Shown one piece after another: positions 15,001 to 28,100 of a stretch of DNA of 64,000 bases. The DNA is taken from assembly GCA_051530055.1 (NCBI GenBank), contig CM121341.1, forward strand, positions 11,594,001 to 11,658,000, written 5' to 3'. A program made the position numbers and the translations under genes. Each line of letters starts with the position of its first letter. The stretch's first letter is position 1. The notes beneath the pieces were generated by a model that was not told where the DNA came from, did no database searches, and worked only from the letters and a program-made list of their open reading frames with translations. This DNA comes from Neoechinorhynchus agilis (lineage: Eukaryota > Acanthocephala).

Positions 15001-18000
15001 GACTATAGAAACCATATCTAAGCTCATAAAAAAAGAAAAAATATTTAAATCAAAAAAATAGTTAAATACAAATATCGTAGATTCGGGAAAAGCCTCAGTC
15101 ATCCGTTGCGCCATCATGCGTTTTCAGCAATTACGCGAATATACGGAAATTTCATCCTCGACTTGGACTATAGAAACGATATCTAAGCTCATTAAACAAG
15201 AAAAAATATTTAAATACAAAAAAATAGTTAAATACAAATATCGTAGATTTGGGAAAAGCCTCAGTCATCCGTTGCGCCATCATGCATTTTCAGCAATCAC
15301 GCGAATATACGGAAATTTCATCCTCGACTTGGACTATAGAAACCACATCTAAGCTCATTAAAAAAGAAAAAATATTTAAATCAAAAAATAGTTAAATACA
15401 AATATCGCAGATTCGGGAAAAGCCTCAGTCATCCGTTGCGCCATCATGCATTTTCAGCAATCACGCGAATATACGGAAATTTCATCCTCGACTTGGACTA
15501 TAGAAACCACATCTAAGCTCATTAAAAAAGAAAAAATATTTAAATAAAAAAATAGTTAAATACAAATATCGTAGATTCGGGAAAAGCCTCAGTAATCCGT
15601 TGCGCCATCATGCATTTTCAGCAATCACGCGAATATACGGAAATTTCATCCTCGACTTGGACTATAGAAACCATATCTTAGCTCATAAAACAAAAAACTA
15701 TTAAAGTCCAAAAAATAGTTAAATACAAATATCGTAGATTCGGGAAAAGCCTCAGTCATCCGTTGCGCCATCATGCATTTTCAGCAATCACGCGAATATA
15801 CGGAAATTTCATCGTCGACTTGGACTATAGAAACCATATCTAAGCTCATTAAAAAAAGAAAAAATATTTAAATCAAAAAATAGTTAAATACAAATATCGT
15901 AGATTCGGGAAAAGCCTCAGTCATCCGTTGCGCCATCATGCATTTTCAGCAATCACGCGAATATACGGAAATTTCATCCTCGACCTTGACTATAGAAACC
16001 ATATCTAAGCTCATAAAACAAGAAAAAATATTTAAATAACAAAAATAGTTAAATACAAATATCGTAGATTCGGGAAAAGCACCTGTCATCCGTTGCCCCA
16101 TCGTGCATTTTCAGCAATATCGCGAATATACGGAAATTTCATCCTCGACCTTGACTATAGAAACCATATCTTAGCTCATAAAACAAAAAAATATTTAAGT
16201 CCAAAAAATAGTTAAATACAAATATCGTAGATTCGGGAAAAGCCTCAGTCATCCGTTGCGCCATCATGCATTTTCAGCAATCACGCGAATATACGGAAAT
16301 TTCATCCTCGACTTGGACTATAGAAACCATATCTAAGCTCATTAAAAAAGAAAAAATATTTAAATAAAAAAATAGTTAAATACAAATATCGTAGATTCGG
16401 GAAAAGCCTCAGTAATCCGTTGCGCCATCATGCATTTTCAGCAATCACGCGAATATACGGAAATTTCATCCTCGACCTTGACTATAGAAACCATATCTAA
16501 GCTCATAAAACAAAAAAATATTTAAATCAAAAAATAGTTAAATAAAAATATCGTAGATTCGGGAAAAGCCTCAGTAATCCGTTGCGCCATCATGCATTTT
16601 CAGCAATCACGCGAATATACGGAAATTTCATCCTCGACTTGGACTATAGAAACCATATCTAAGCTCATTAAAAAAGAAAAAATATTTAAATCAAAAAAAT
16701 AGTTATATAAAAATATCGATGAATCGGGAAAAGCTTCTGTCATCCGTTGCGCCATTATGCATTTTCAGCAATCACGCGAATAAATGGAAATTTCATCCTC
16801 GACTTGGGCTATAGAAACCATATCTAAGCTCATTAAAAAAGAAAAAATATTTAAATAAAAAAATAGTTAAATACAAATATCGTAGATTCGGGAAAAGCCT
16901 CAGTCATCCGTTGCGCCATCATGCATTTTCAGCAATCACGCGAATATACGGAAATTTCATCCTCGACTTGGACTATAGAAACCATATCTAAGCTCATAAA
17001 ACAAAAAATATTTAACCCAAAAAAATAGTTAAATACAAATATCGTAGATTCGGGAAAAGCCTCAGTCATCCGTTGCGCCATCATGCATTTTCAGCAATCA
17101 CGCGAATATACGGAAATTTCATCCTCGACTTGGACTATAGAAACCATATCTAAGCTCATTAAAAAAGAAAAAATATTTAAATAAAAAAATAGTTAAATAC
17201 AAATATCGTAGATTCGGGAAAAGCCTCAGTAATCCGTTGCGCCATCATGCATTTTCAGCAATCACGCGAATATACGGAAATTTCATCCTCGACCTTGACT
17301 ATAGAAACCATATCTAAGCTCATAAAACAAGAAAAAATATTTAAATCAAAAAAATAGTTAAATACAAATATCGTAGATTCGGGAAAAGCACCTGTCATCC
17401 GTTGCCCCATCGTGCATTTTCAGCAATCACGCGAATATACGGAAATTTCATCCTCGACCTTGACTATAGAAACCATATCTAAGCTCATAAAACAAAAAAA
17501 TATTTAAATCCAAAAATAGTTAAATACAAATATCGTAGATTCGGGAAAAGCCTCAGTCATCCGTTGCGCCATCATGCATTTTCAGCAATCACGCGAATAT
17601 ACGGAAATTTCATCCTCGACTTGGACTATAGAAACCATATCTAAGCTCATTAAAAAAGAAAAAATATTTAAATCAAAAAAATAGTTAAATACAAATATCG
17701 ATGAATCGGGAAAAGCCTCAGTCATCCGTTGCGCCATTATGCATTTTCAGCAATCACGCGAATAAATGGAAATTTCATCCTCGACTTGGACTATAGAAAC
17801 CATATCTAAGCTCATTAAACAAAAAATATTTAAATCACAAAAAAAGTTAAATACAAATATCGTAGATTCGGGAAAAGCCTCAGTCATCCGTTGCGCCATC
17901 ATGCATTTTCAGCAATCACGCGAATATACGGAAATTTCATCCTCGACTTGGACTATAGAAACCATATCTTAGCTCATAAAACAAAAAATATTTAAGCCCA

Positions 18001-19899
18001 AAAAATAGTTAAATACAAATATCGTAGATTCGGGAAAAGCCTCAGTCATCCGTTGCGCCATCATGCATTTTCAGCAATCACGCGAATATACGGAAATTTC
18101 ATCCTCGACTTGGACTATAGAAACCATATCTAAGCTCATTAAAAAAGAAAAAATATTTAAATAAAAAAATAGTTAAATACAAATATCGTAGATTCGGGAA
18201 AAGCCTCAGTCATCCGTTGCGCCATCATGCATTTTCAGCAATCACGCGAATATACGGAAATTTCATCCTCGACCTTGACTATAGAAACCATATCTAAGCT
18301 CATTAAAAAAGAAAAAATATTTAAATAAAAAAAATAGTTAAATACAAATATCGTAGATTCGGGAAAAGCCTCAGTCATCCGTTGCGCCATCATGCATTTT
18401 CAGCAATCACGCGAATATACGGAAATTTCATCCTCGACCTTGACTATAGAAACCATATCTAAGCTCATTAAAACAAAAAATATTTAAATCAAAAAATAGT
18501 TAAATACAAATATCGTAGATTCGGGAAAAGCCTCAGTCATCCGTTGCGCCATCATGCATTTTCAGCAATCACGCGAATATACGGAAATTTCATCCTCGAC
18601 TTGGACTATAGAAACCATATCTAAGCTCATTAAAAAAGAAAAAATATTTAAATAAAAAAAATAGTTAAATACAAATATCGTAGATTCGGGAAAAGCCTCA
18701 GTAATCCGTTGCGCCATCATGCATTTTCAGCAATCACGCGAATATACGGAAATTTCATCCTCGACCTTGACTATAGAAACCATATCTAAGCTCATAAAAC
18801 AAAAAAATATTTAAATCCAAAAAATAGTTAAATACAAATATCGTAGATTCGGGAAAAGCCTCAGTCATCCGTTGCGCCATCATGCATTTTCAGCAATCAC
18901 GCGAATATACGGAAATTTCATCCTCGACTTGGACTATAGAAACCATATCTAAGCTCATTAAAAAAGAAAAAATATTTAAATAAAAAAATAGTTAAATACA
19001 AATATCGTAGATTCGGGAAAAGCCTCAGTCATCCGTTGCGCCATCATGCATTTTCAGCAATCACGCGAATATACGGAAATTTCATCCTCGACCTTGACTA
19101 TAGAAACCATATCTAAGCTCATAAAACAAGAAAAAATATTTAAATAAAAAAATAGTTAAATACAAATATCGTAGATTCGGGAAAAGCCTCAGTCATCCGT
19201 TGCGCCATCATGCATTTTCAGCAATCACGCGAATATACGGAAATTTCATCCTCGACTTGGACTATAGAAACCATATCTAAGCTCATTAAAAAAGAAAAAA
19301 TATTTAAATAAAAAAATAGTTAAATACAAATATCGTAGATTCGGGAAAAGCCTCAGTCATCCGTTGCGCCATCATGCATTTTCAGCAATCACGCGAATAT
19401 ACGGAAATTTCATCCTCGACCTTGACTATAGAAACCATATCTAAGCTCATAAAACAAGAAAAAATATTTAAATCAAAAAAATAGTTAAATACAAATATCG
19501 TAGATTCGGGAAAAGCCTCAGTCATCCGTTGCGCCATCATGCATTTTCAGCAATCACGCGAATATACGGAAATTTCATCCTCGACTTGGACTATAGAAAC
19601 CATATCTAAGCTCATAAAACAAGAAAAAATATTTAAATAAAAAATAGTTAAATACAAATATCGTAGATTCGGGAAAAGCCTCAGTCATCCGTTGCGCCAT
19701 CATGCATTTTCAGCAATCACGCGAATATACGGAAATTTCATCCTCGACTTGGACTATAGAAACCATATCTAAGCTCATTAAAAAAGAAAAAATATTTAAA
19801 TCAAAAAAATAGTTAAATACAAATATCGTAGATTCGGGAAAAGCCTCAGTCATCCGTTGCGCCATCATGCATTTTCAGCAATCACGCGAATATACGGAA

Positions 19900-21470
19900 A
19901 TTTCATCCTCGAGACTTGACTATAGAAACCATATCTAAGCTCATAAAAAAAGAAAAAATATTTAAATCAAAAAAATAGTTAAATACAAATATCGTAGATT
20001 CGGGAAAAGCCTCTGTCATCCGTTGCGCCATCATGCATTTTCAGCAATCACGCGAATATACGGAAATTTCATCCTCGACTTGGACTATAGAAACCATATC
20101 TAAGCTCATTAAAAAAGAAAAAATATTTAAATCAAAAAAATAGTTAAATACAAATATCGTAGATTCGGGAAAAGCCTCAGTCATCCGTTGCGCCATCATG
20201 CATTTTCAGCAATCACGCGAATATACGGAAATTTCATCCTCGACCTTGACTATAGAAACCATATCTAAGCTCAAAAAACAAGAAAAAATATTTAAATCAA
20301 AAAAATAGTGAAATACAAATATTGTAGATTCGGGAAAAGCCTCTGTCATCCGTTGCGCCATTGTGCATTTTCAGCAATCACGCGAATATACCGAAATTTC
20401 ATCCTCGACCTTGACTATAGAAACCATATCTAAGCTCATTAAACAAGAAAAAATATTAAATTAAAAAAAATAGTTAAATACAAATATCGCAGATTCTGGA
20501 AAAGCCTCAGTCATCCGTTGCGCCATCACGCATTTTCAGCAATCACGCGAATATACGGAAATTTCATCCTCGACTTGACTATAGAAACCATATCTAAGCT
20601 CATAAAACAAGAAAAAATATTTAAATAGAAAAAAATAGTTAAATACAAATATCGAAGATTCGGGAAAAGCTTCTGTCATCCGTTGCGCCATCACGCATTT
20701 TCAGGAATCACGCGAATATACGGAAATTTCATCCTCGACCTTGACTACAGAAACCATATCTAAGCTCATAAAACAAAAAATATTTAAATCCAAAAAATAG
20801 TTAAATACAAATATCATAGATTCGGGAAAAGCCTCTGTCATCCGTTGCGCCATCATGCATTTTCAGCAATCACGCGAATATACGGAAATTTCATCCTCGA
20901 CCTTGACTATAGAAACCATATCTAAGCTCATAAAACAAAAAATATTTAAATCCAAAAAATAGTTAAATACAAATATCGATGATTCGGGAAAAGCCTCTGT
21001 CATCCGTTGCGCCATTATGCATTTTCAGCAATCACGCGAATATACGGAAATTTCATCCTCGACTTGGACAATAGAAACCATATCTAAGCTCATTAAAAAA
21101 GAAAAAATATTTAAATAAAAAAAATAGTTAAATGCAAATATCGTAGATTCGGGAAAAGCATCTGCCATCCGTTGCGCCATCATGCATTTTCAGGAATCAC
21201 GCGAATATACGGAAATTTCATCCTCGACTTGGACTATAGAAACCATATCTAAGCTCATTAAAAAAAGAAAAAATATTTAAATCAAAAAAATAGTTAAATA
21301 CAAATATCGCAGATTCGGGAAAAGCCTCAGTAATCCGTTGCGCCATCATGCATTTTCAGCAATCACGCGAATATACGGAAATTTCATCCTCGACTTGGAC
21401 TATAGAAACCATATCTTAGCTCATAAAACAAAAAAATATTAAAGTCCAAAAAATAGTTAAATACAAATAT
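19900..21470. repeat. Duplicated block in satellite, copy 1
   Basis: A run of about nine monomers carries rare shared variants in fixed order: CTCAAAAAACAAG at about 20271, an ATTGTAG junction at about 20327, GATTCTGG at about 20492, CAGGAATC with AAGCTTCTG at about 20660, ATCATAG at about 20812, and TCTTAGCTC at about 21413. The same order recurs about 4.27 kb and 7.21 kb downstream. This copy is closest to the one at about 27130. Confidence 0.8.
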
Positions 21471-24400
21471 CGTAGATTCGGGAAAAGCCTCAGTCATCCG
21501 TTGCGCCATCATGCATTTTCAGCAATCACGCGAATATACGGAAATTTCATCCTCGACTTGGACTATAGAAACCATATCTAAGCTCATTAAAAAAGAAAAA
21601 ATATTTAAATCAAAAAAATAGTTAAATAAAAATATCGATGAATCGGGAAAAGTCTCCGTCATCCGTTGCGCCATTATGCATTTTCAGCAATCACGCGAAT
21701 AAATGGAAATTTCATCCTCGACTTGGACAATAGAAACCATATCTAAGCTCATTAAAAAAGAAAAAATATTTAAATAAAAAAATAGTTAAATACAAATATC
21801 GTAGATTCGGGAAAAGCCTCAGTCATCCGTTGCGCCATCATGCATTTTCAGCAATCACGCGAATATACGGAAATTTCATCCTCGACCTTGACTATAGAAA
21901 CCATATCTAAGCTCATAAAACAAGAAAAAATATTTAAATAAAAAAATAGTTAAATACAAATATCGTAGATTCGGGAAAAGCCTCAGTCATCCGTTGCGCC
22001 ATCATGCATTTTCAGCAATCACGCGAATATACGGAAATTTCATCGTCGACTTGGACTATAGAAACCATATCTAAGCTCATTAAAAAAGAAAAAATATTTA
22101 AATCAAAAAAATAGTTAAATAAAAATATCGATTAATCGGGAAAAGTCTCCGTCATCCGTTGCGCCATTATGCATTTTCAGCAATCACGCGAATAAATGGA
22201 AATTTCATCCTCGACTTGGACAATAGAAACCATATCTAAGCTCATTAAAAAAGAAAAAATATTTAAATCAAAAAAATAGTAAAATACAAATATCGTAGAT
22301 TCGGGAAAAGCCTCAGTCATCCGTTGCGCCATCATGCATTTTCAGCAATCACGCGAATATACGGAAATTTCATCCTCGACTTGGACTATAGAAACCATAT
22401 CTAAGCTCATAAAACAAAAAAATATTTAAATCCAAAAAATAGTTAAATACAAATATCGTAGATTCGGGAAAAGCCTCTGTCATCCGTTGCGCCATCATGC
22501 ATTTTCAGCAATCACGCGAATATACGGAAATTTCATCCTCGACTTGGACAATAGAAACCATATCTAAGCTCATAAAAAAAGAAAAAATATTTAAATAAAA
22601 AAATAGTTAAATACAAATATCGTAGATTCGGGAAAAGCCTCAGTCATCCGTTGCGCCATCATGCATTTTCAGCAATCACGCGAATATACGGAAATTTCAT
22701 CCTCGACTTGGACTATAGAAACCATATCTAAGCTCATTAAAAAAGAAAAAATATTTAAATCAAAAAAAATAGTTAAATACAAATATCGTAGATTCGGGAA
22801 AAGCCTCAGTCATCCGTTGCGCCATCATGCATTTTCAGCAATCACGCGAATATACGGAAATTTCATCCTCGACCTTGACTATAGAAACCATATCTAAGCT
22901 CATAAAAAAAAAATATTAAAATCACAAAAAATAGTTAAATACAAATATCGTAGATTCGGGAAAAGCCTCAGTCATCCGTTGCGCCATCATGCATTTTCAG
23001 CAATCACGCGAATAAATGGAAATTTCATCCTCGACTTGGACTATAGAAACCATATCTAAGCTCATTAAAAAAGAAAAAATATTTAAATAAAAAAATAGTT
23101 AAATACAAATATCGTAGATTCGGGAAAAGCCTCAGTAATCCGTTGCGCCATCATGCATTTTCAGCAATCACGCGAATATACGGAAATTTCATCCTCGACC
23201 TTGACTATAGAAACCATATCTTAGCTCATAAAACAAAAAACTATTAAAGTCCAAAAAATAGTTAAATACAAATATCGTAGATTCCGGAAAAGCCTCAGTC
23301 ATCCGTTGCGCCATCATGCATTTTCAGCAATCACGCGAATATACGGTTTCATCGTCGACTTGGACTATAGAAACCATATCTAAGCTCATTAAAAAAAGAA
23401 AAAATATTTAAATCAAAAAATAGTTAAATACAAATATCGCAGATTCGGGAAAAGCCTCAGTCATCCGTTGCGCCATCATGCATTTTCAGCAATCACGCGA
23501 ATATACGGAAATTTCATCCTCGACCTTGACTATAGAAACCATATCTAAGCTCATAAAAAAAGAAAAAATATTTAAATAAAAAAATAGTTAAATACAAATA
23601 TCGTAGATTCGGGAAAAGCCTCAGTCATCCGTTGCGCCATCATGCATTTTCAGCAATCACGCGAATATACGGAAATTTCATCCTCGACTTGGACTATAGA
23701 AACCATATCTAAGCTCATAAAAAAAGAAAAAATATTTAAATCAAAAAAATAGTTAAATACAAATATCGTAGATTCGGGAAAAGCCTCAGTCATCCGTTGC
23801 GCCATCATGCATTTTCAGCAATCACGCGAATATACGGAAATTTCATCCTCGACCTTGACTATAGAAACCATATCTAAGCTCATAAAACAAGAAAAAATAT
23901 TTAAATAAAAAAAATAGTTAAATACAAATATCGTAGATTCGGGAAAAGCATCAGTCATCCGTTGCGCCATCATGCATTTTCAGCAATCACGCGAATATAC
24001 GGAAATTTCATCCTCGACTTGGACTATAGAAACCATATCTAAGCTCATTAAAAAAGAAAAAATATTTAAATAAAAAAATAGTTAAATACAAATATCGTAG
24101 ATTCGGGAAAAGCCTCAGTAATCAGTTGCGCCATCCTACATTTTCATCAATCACGCGAATATACGGAAATTTCATCCTCGACCTTGACTATAGAAACCAT
24201 ATCTAAGCTCATAAAACAAGAAAAAATATTTAAATCAAAAAAATAGTTAAATACAAATATCGTAGATTCGGGAAAAGCATCTGTCATCCGTTGCGCCATC
24301 ATGCATTTTCAGGAATCACGCGAATATACGGAAATTTCATCCTCGACTTGGACTATAGAAACAATATCTAAGCTCATTAAAAAAGAAAAAATATTTAAAT

Positions 24401-24499
24401 CAAAAAAATAGTTAAATACAAATATCGTAGATTCGGGAAAAGCCTCAGTCATCCGTTGCGCCATCATGCATTTTCAGCAATCACGCGAATATACGGAAA

Positions 24500-25740
24500 T
24501 TTCATCCTCGACCTTGACTATAGAAACCATATCTAAGCTCAAAAAACAAGAAAAAATATTTAAATCAAAAAAATAGTGAAATACAAATATTGTAGATTCG
24601 GGAAAAGCCTCTGTCATCCGTTGCGCCATTATGCATTTTCAGCAATCACGCGAATATACGGAAATTTCATCCTCGACCTTGACTATAGAAACCATATCTA
24701 AGCTCATTAAACAAGAAAAAATATTTAAATAAAAAAAAGTTAAATACAAATATCGCAGATTCTGGAAAAGCCTCAGTCATCCGTTGCGCCATCATGCATT
24801 TTCAGCAATCACGCGAATATACGGAAATTTGATCCTCGACCTTGACTATAGAAACCATATCTAAGCTCATAAAACAAGAAAAAATATTTAAATAGAAAAA
24901 AATAGTTAAATAAAAATATCGATGAATCGGGAAAAGCTTCTGTCATCCGTTGCGCCATCACGCATTTTCAGGAATCACGCGAATATACGGAAATTTCATA
25001 CTCGACCTTGATTACAGAAACCATATCTAAGCTCATAAAACAAAAAATATTTAAATCCAAAAAATAGTTAAATACAAATATCATAGATTCGGGAAAAGCC
25101 TCTGTCATCCGTTGCGCCATCATGATTTTTCAGCAATCACGCGAATATACGGAAATTTCATACTCGACCTTGCCTATAGAAACCATATCTAAGCTCATAA
25201 AACAAAAAATATTTAAATCCAAAAAATAGTTAAATAAAAATATCGATGAATCGGGAAAAGCCTCTGTCATCCGTTGCGCCATTATGCATTTTCAGCAATC
25301 ACGCGAATAAATGGAAATTTCATCCTCGACTTGGACAATAGAAACCATTTCTTAGCTCATTAAAAAAGAAAAAATATTTAAATAAAAAAAATAGTTAAAT
25401 GCAAATATCGTAGATTCGGGAAAAGCATCTGCCATCCGTTGCGCCATCATGCATTTTCAGGAATCACGCGAATATACGGAAATTTCATCCTCGACTTGGA
25501 CTATAGAAACCATATCTAAGCTCATTAAAAAAAGAAAAAATATTTAAATCAAAAAAATAGCTAAATACAAATATCGCAGATTCGGGAAAAGCCTCAGTAA
25601 TCCGTTGCGCCGTCATGCATTTTCAGCAATAACGCGAATATACGGAAATTTCATCCTCGACTTGGACTATAGAAACCATATCTTAGCTCATAAAACAAAA
25701 AAATATTAAAGTCCAAAAAATAGTTAAATACAAATATCGT
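24500..25740. repeat. Duplicated block in satellite, copy 2
   Basis: The markers of copy 1 recur here in the same order and spacing, at about 24537, 24591, 24756, 24920, 25080 and 25680. The offset from copy 1 stays at 4266-4269 bases, so several monomers were duplicated together. A few later point differences separate it from copies 1 and 3. Confidence 0.8.
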
Positions 25741-27129
25741 AGATTCGGGAAAAGCCTCAGTCATCCGTTGCGCCATCATGCATTTTCAGCAATCACGCGA
25801 ATATACGGAAATTTCATCGTCGACTTGGACTATAGAAACCATATCTAAGCTCATTAAAAAAGAAAAAATATTTAAATCAAAAAAATAGTTAAATACAAAT
25901 ATCGTAGATTCGGGAAAAGCCTCAGTCATCCGTTGCGCCATCATGCATTTTCAGCAATCACGCGAATATACGGAAATTTCATCCTCGACCTTGACTATAG
26001 AAACCATATCTAAGCTCATTAAAAAAGAAAAAATATTTAAATCAAAAAATAGTTAAATACAAATATCGTAGATTCGGGAAAAGCCTCAGTCATCCGTTGC
26101 GCCATCATGCATTTTCAGCAATCACGCGAATATACGGAAATTTCATCCTCGACTTGGACTATAGAAACCATATCTAAGCTCATTAAAAAAGAAAAAATAT
26201 TTAAATCAAAAAAATAGTTAAATAAAAATATCGATGAATCGGGAAAAGCCTCAGTCATCCGTTGCGCCATCATGCATTTTCAGCAATCACGCGAATAAAC
26301 GGAAATTTCATCCTCGACTTGGACAATAGAAACCATATCTAAGCTCATTAAAAAAAAATATTTAAATCAAAAAAAAGTTAAATACAAATATCGTAGATTC
26401 GGGAAAAGCCTCAGTCATCCGTTGCGCCATCATGCATTTTCAGCAATCACGCGAATATACGGAAATTTCATCCTCGACTTGGACTATAGAAACCATATCT
26501 AAGCTCATAAAACAAAAAATATTTAAATCCAAAAAATAGTTAAATACAAATATCGTAGATTCGGGAAAAGCCTCTGTCATCCGTTGCGCCATCATGCATT
26601 TTCAGCAATCACGCGAATATACGGAAATTTCATCCTCGACTTGGACTATAGAAACCATATCTAAGCTCATAAAAAAAGAAAAAATATTTAAATAAAAAAA
26701 TAGTTAAATACAAATATCGTAGATTCGGGAAAAGCATCAGTCATCCGTTGCGCCATCATGCATTTTCAGCAATCACGCGAATATACGGAAATTTCATCCT
26801 CGACTTGGACTATAGAAACCATATCTAAGCTCATTAAAAAAGAAAAAATATTTAAATCAAAAAAATAGTTAAATACAAATATCGTAGATTCGGGAAAAGC
26901 CTCAGTCATCCGTTGCGCCATCATGCATTTTCAGCAATCACGCGAATATACGGAAATTTCATCCTCGACTTGGACTATAGAAACCATATCTAAGCTCATA
27001 AAAAAAAAATATTTAAATAAAAAAATAGTTAAATACAAATATCGTAGATTCGGGAAAAGCCTCAGTCATCCGTTGCGCCATCATGCATTTTCAGCAATCA
27101 CGCGAATATACGGAAATTTCATCCTCGAC

Positions 27130-28100
27130 TTGACTATAGAAACCATATCTAAGCTCATAAAACAAGAAAAAATATTTAAATCAAAAAAATAGTTAAATAC
27201 AAATATCGTAGATTCGGGAAAAGCCTCTGTCATCCGTTGCGCCATCATGCATTTTCAGCAATCACGCGAATATACGGAAATTTCATCCTCGACTTGGACT
27301 ATAGAAACCATATCTAAGCTCATTAAAAAAGAAAAAATATTTAAATCAAAAAAATAGTTAAATACAAATATCGTAGATTCGGGAAAAGCCTCAGTCATCC
27401 GTTGCGCCATCATGCATTTTCAGCAATCACGCGAATATACGGAAATTTCATCCTCGACCTTGACTATAGAAACCATATCTAAGCTCAAAAAACAAGAAAA
27501 AATATTTAAATCAAAAAAATAGTGAAATACAAATATTGTAGATTCGGGAAAAGCCTCTGTCATCCGTTGCGCCATTGTGCATTTTCAGCAATCACGCGAA
27601 TATACCGAAATTTCATCCTCGACCTTGACTATAGAAACCATATCTAAGCTCATTAAACAAGAAAAAATATTAAATTAAAAAAAATAGTTAAATACAAATA
27701 TCGCAGATTCTGGAAAAGCCTCAGTCATCCGTTGCGCCATCACGCATTTTCAGCAATCACGCGAATATACGGAAATTTCATCCTCGACCTTGACTATAGA
27801 AACCATATCTAAGCTCATAAAACAAGAAAAAATATTTAAATAGAAAAAAATAGTTAAATAAAAATATCGATGAATCGGGAAAAGCTTCTGTCATCCGTTG
27901 CGCCATCACGCATTTTCAGGAATCACGCGAATATACGGAAATTTCATACTCGACCTTGACTATAGAAACCATATCTAAGCTCATAAAACAAAAAATATTT
28001 AAATCCAAAAAATAGTTAAATACAAATATCATAGATTCGGGAAAAGCCTCTGTCATCCGTTGCGCCATCATGCATTTTCAGCAATCACGCGAATATACGG
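27130..28100. repeat. Duplicated block in satellite, copy 3
   Basis: The same marker series lies at about 27485, 27535, 27706, 27870 and 28028, a constant 7214-7215 bases after copy 1. It shares with copy 1 the CCATTGTGC variant and the shortened tail around 27667, so copies 1 and 3 are the closest pair. Confidence 0.8.
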
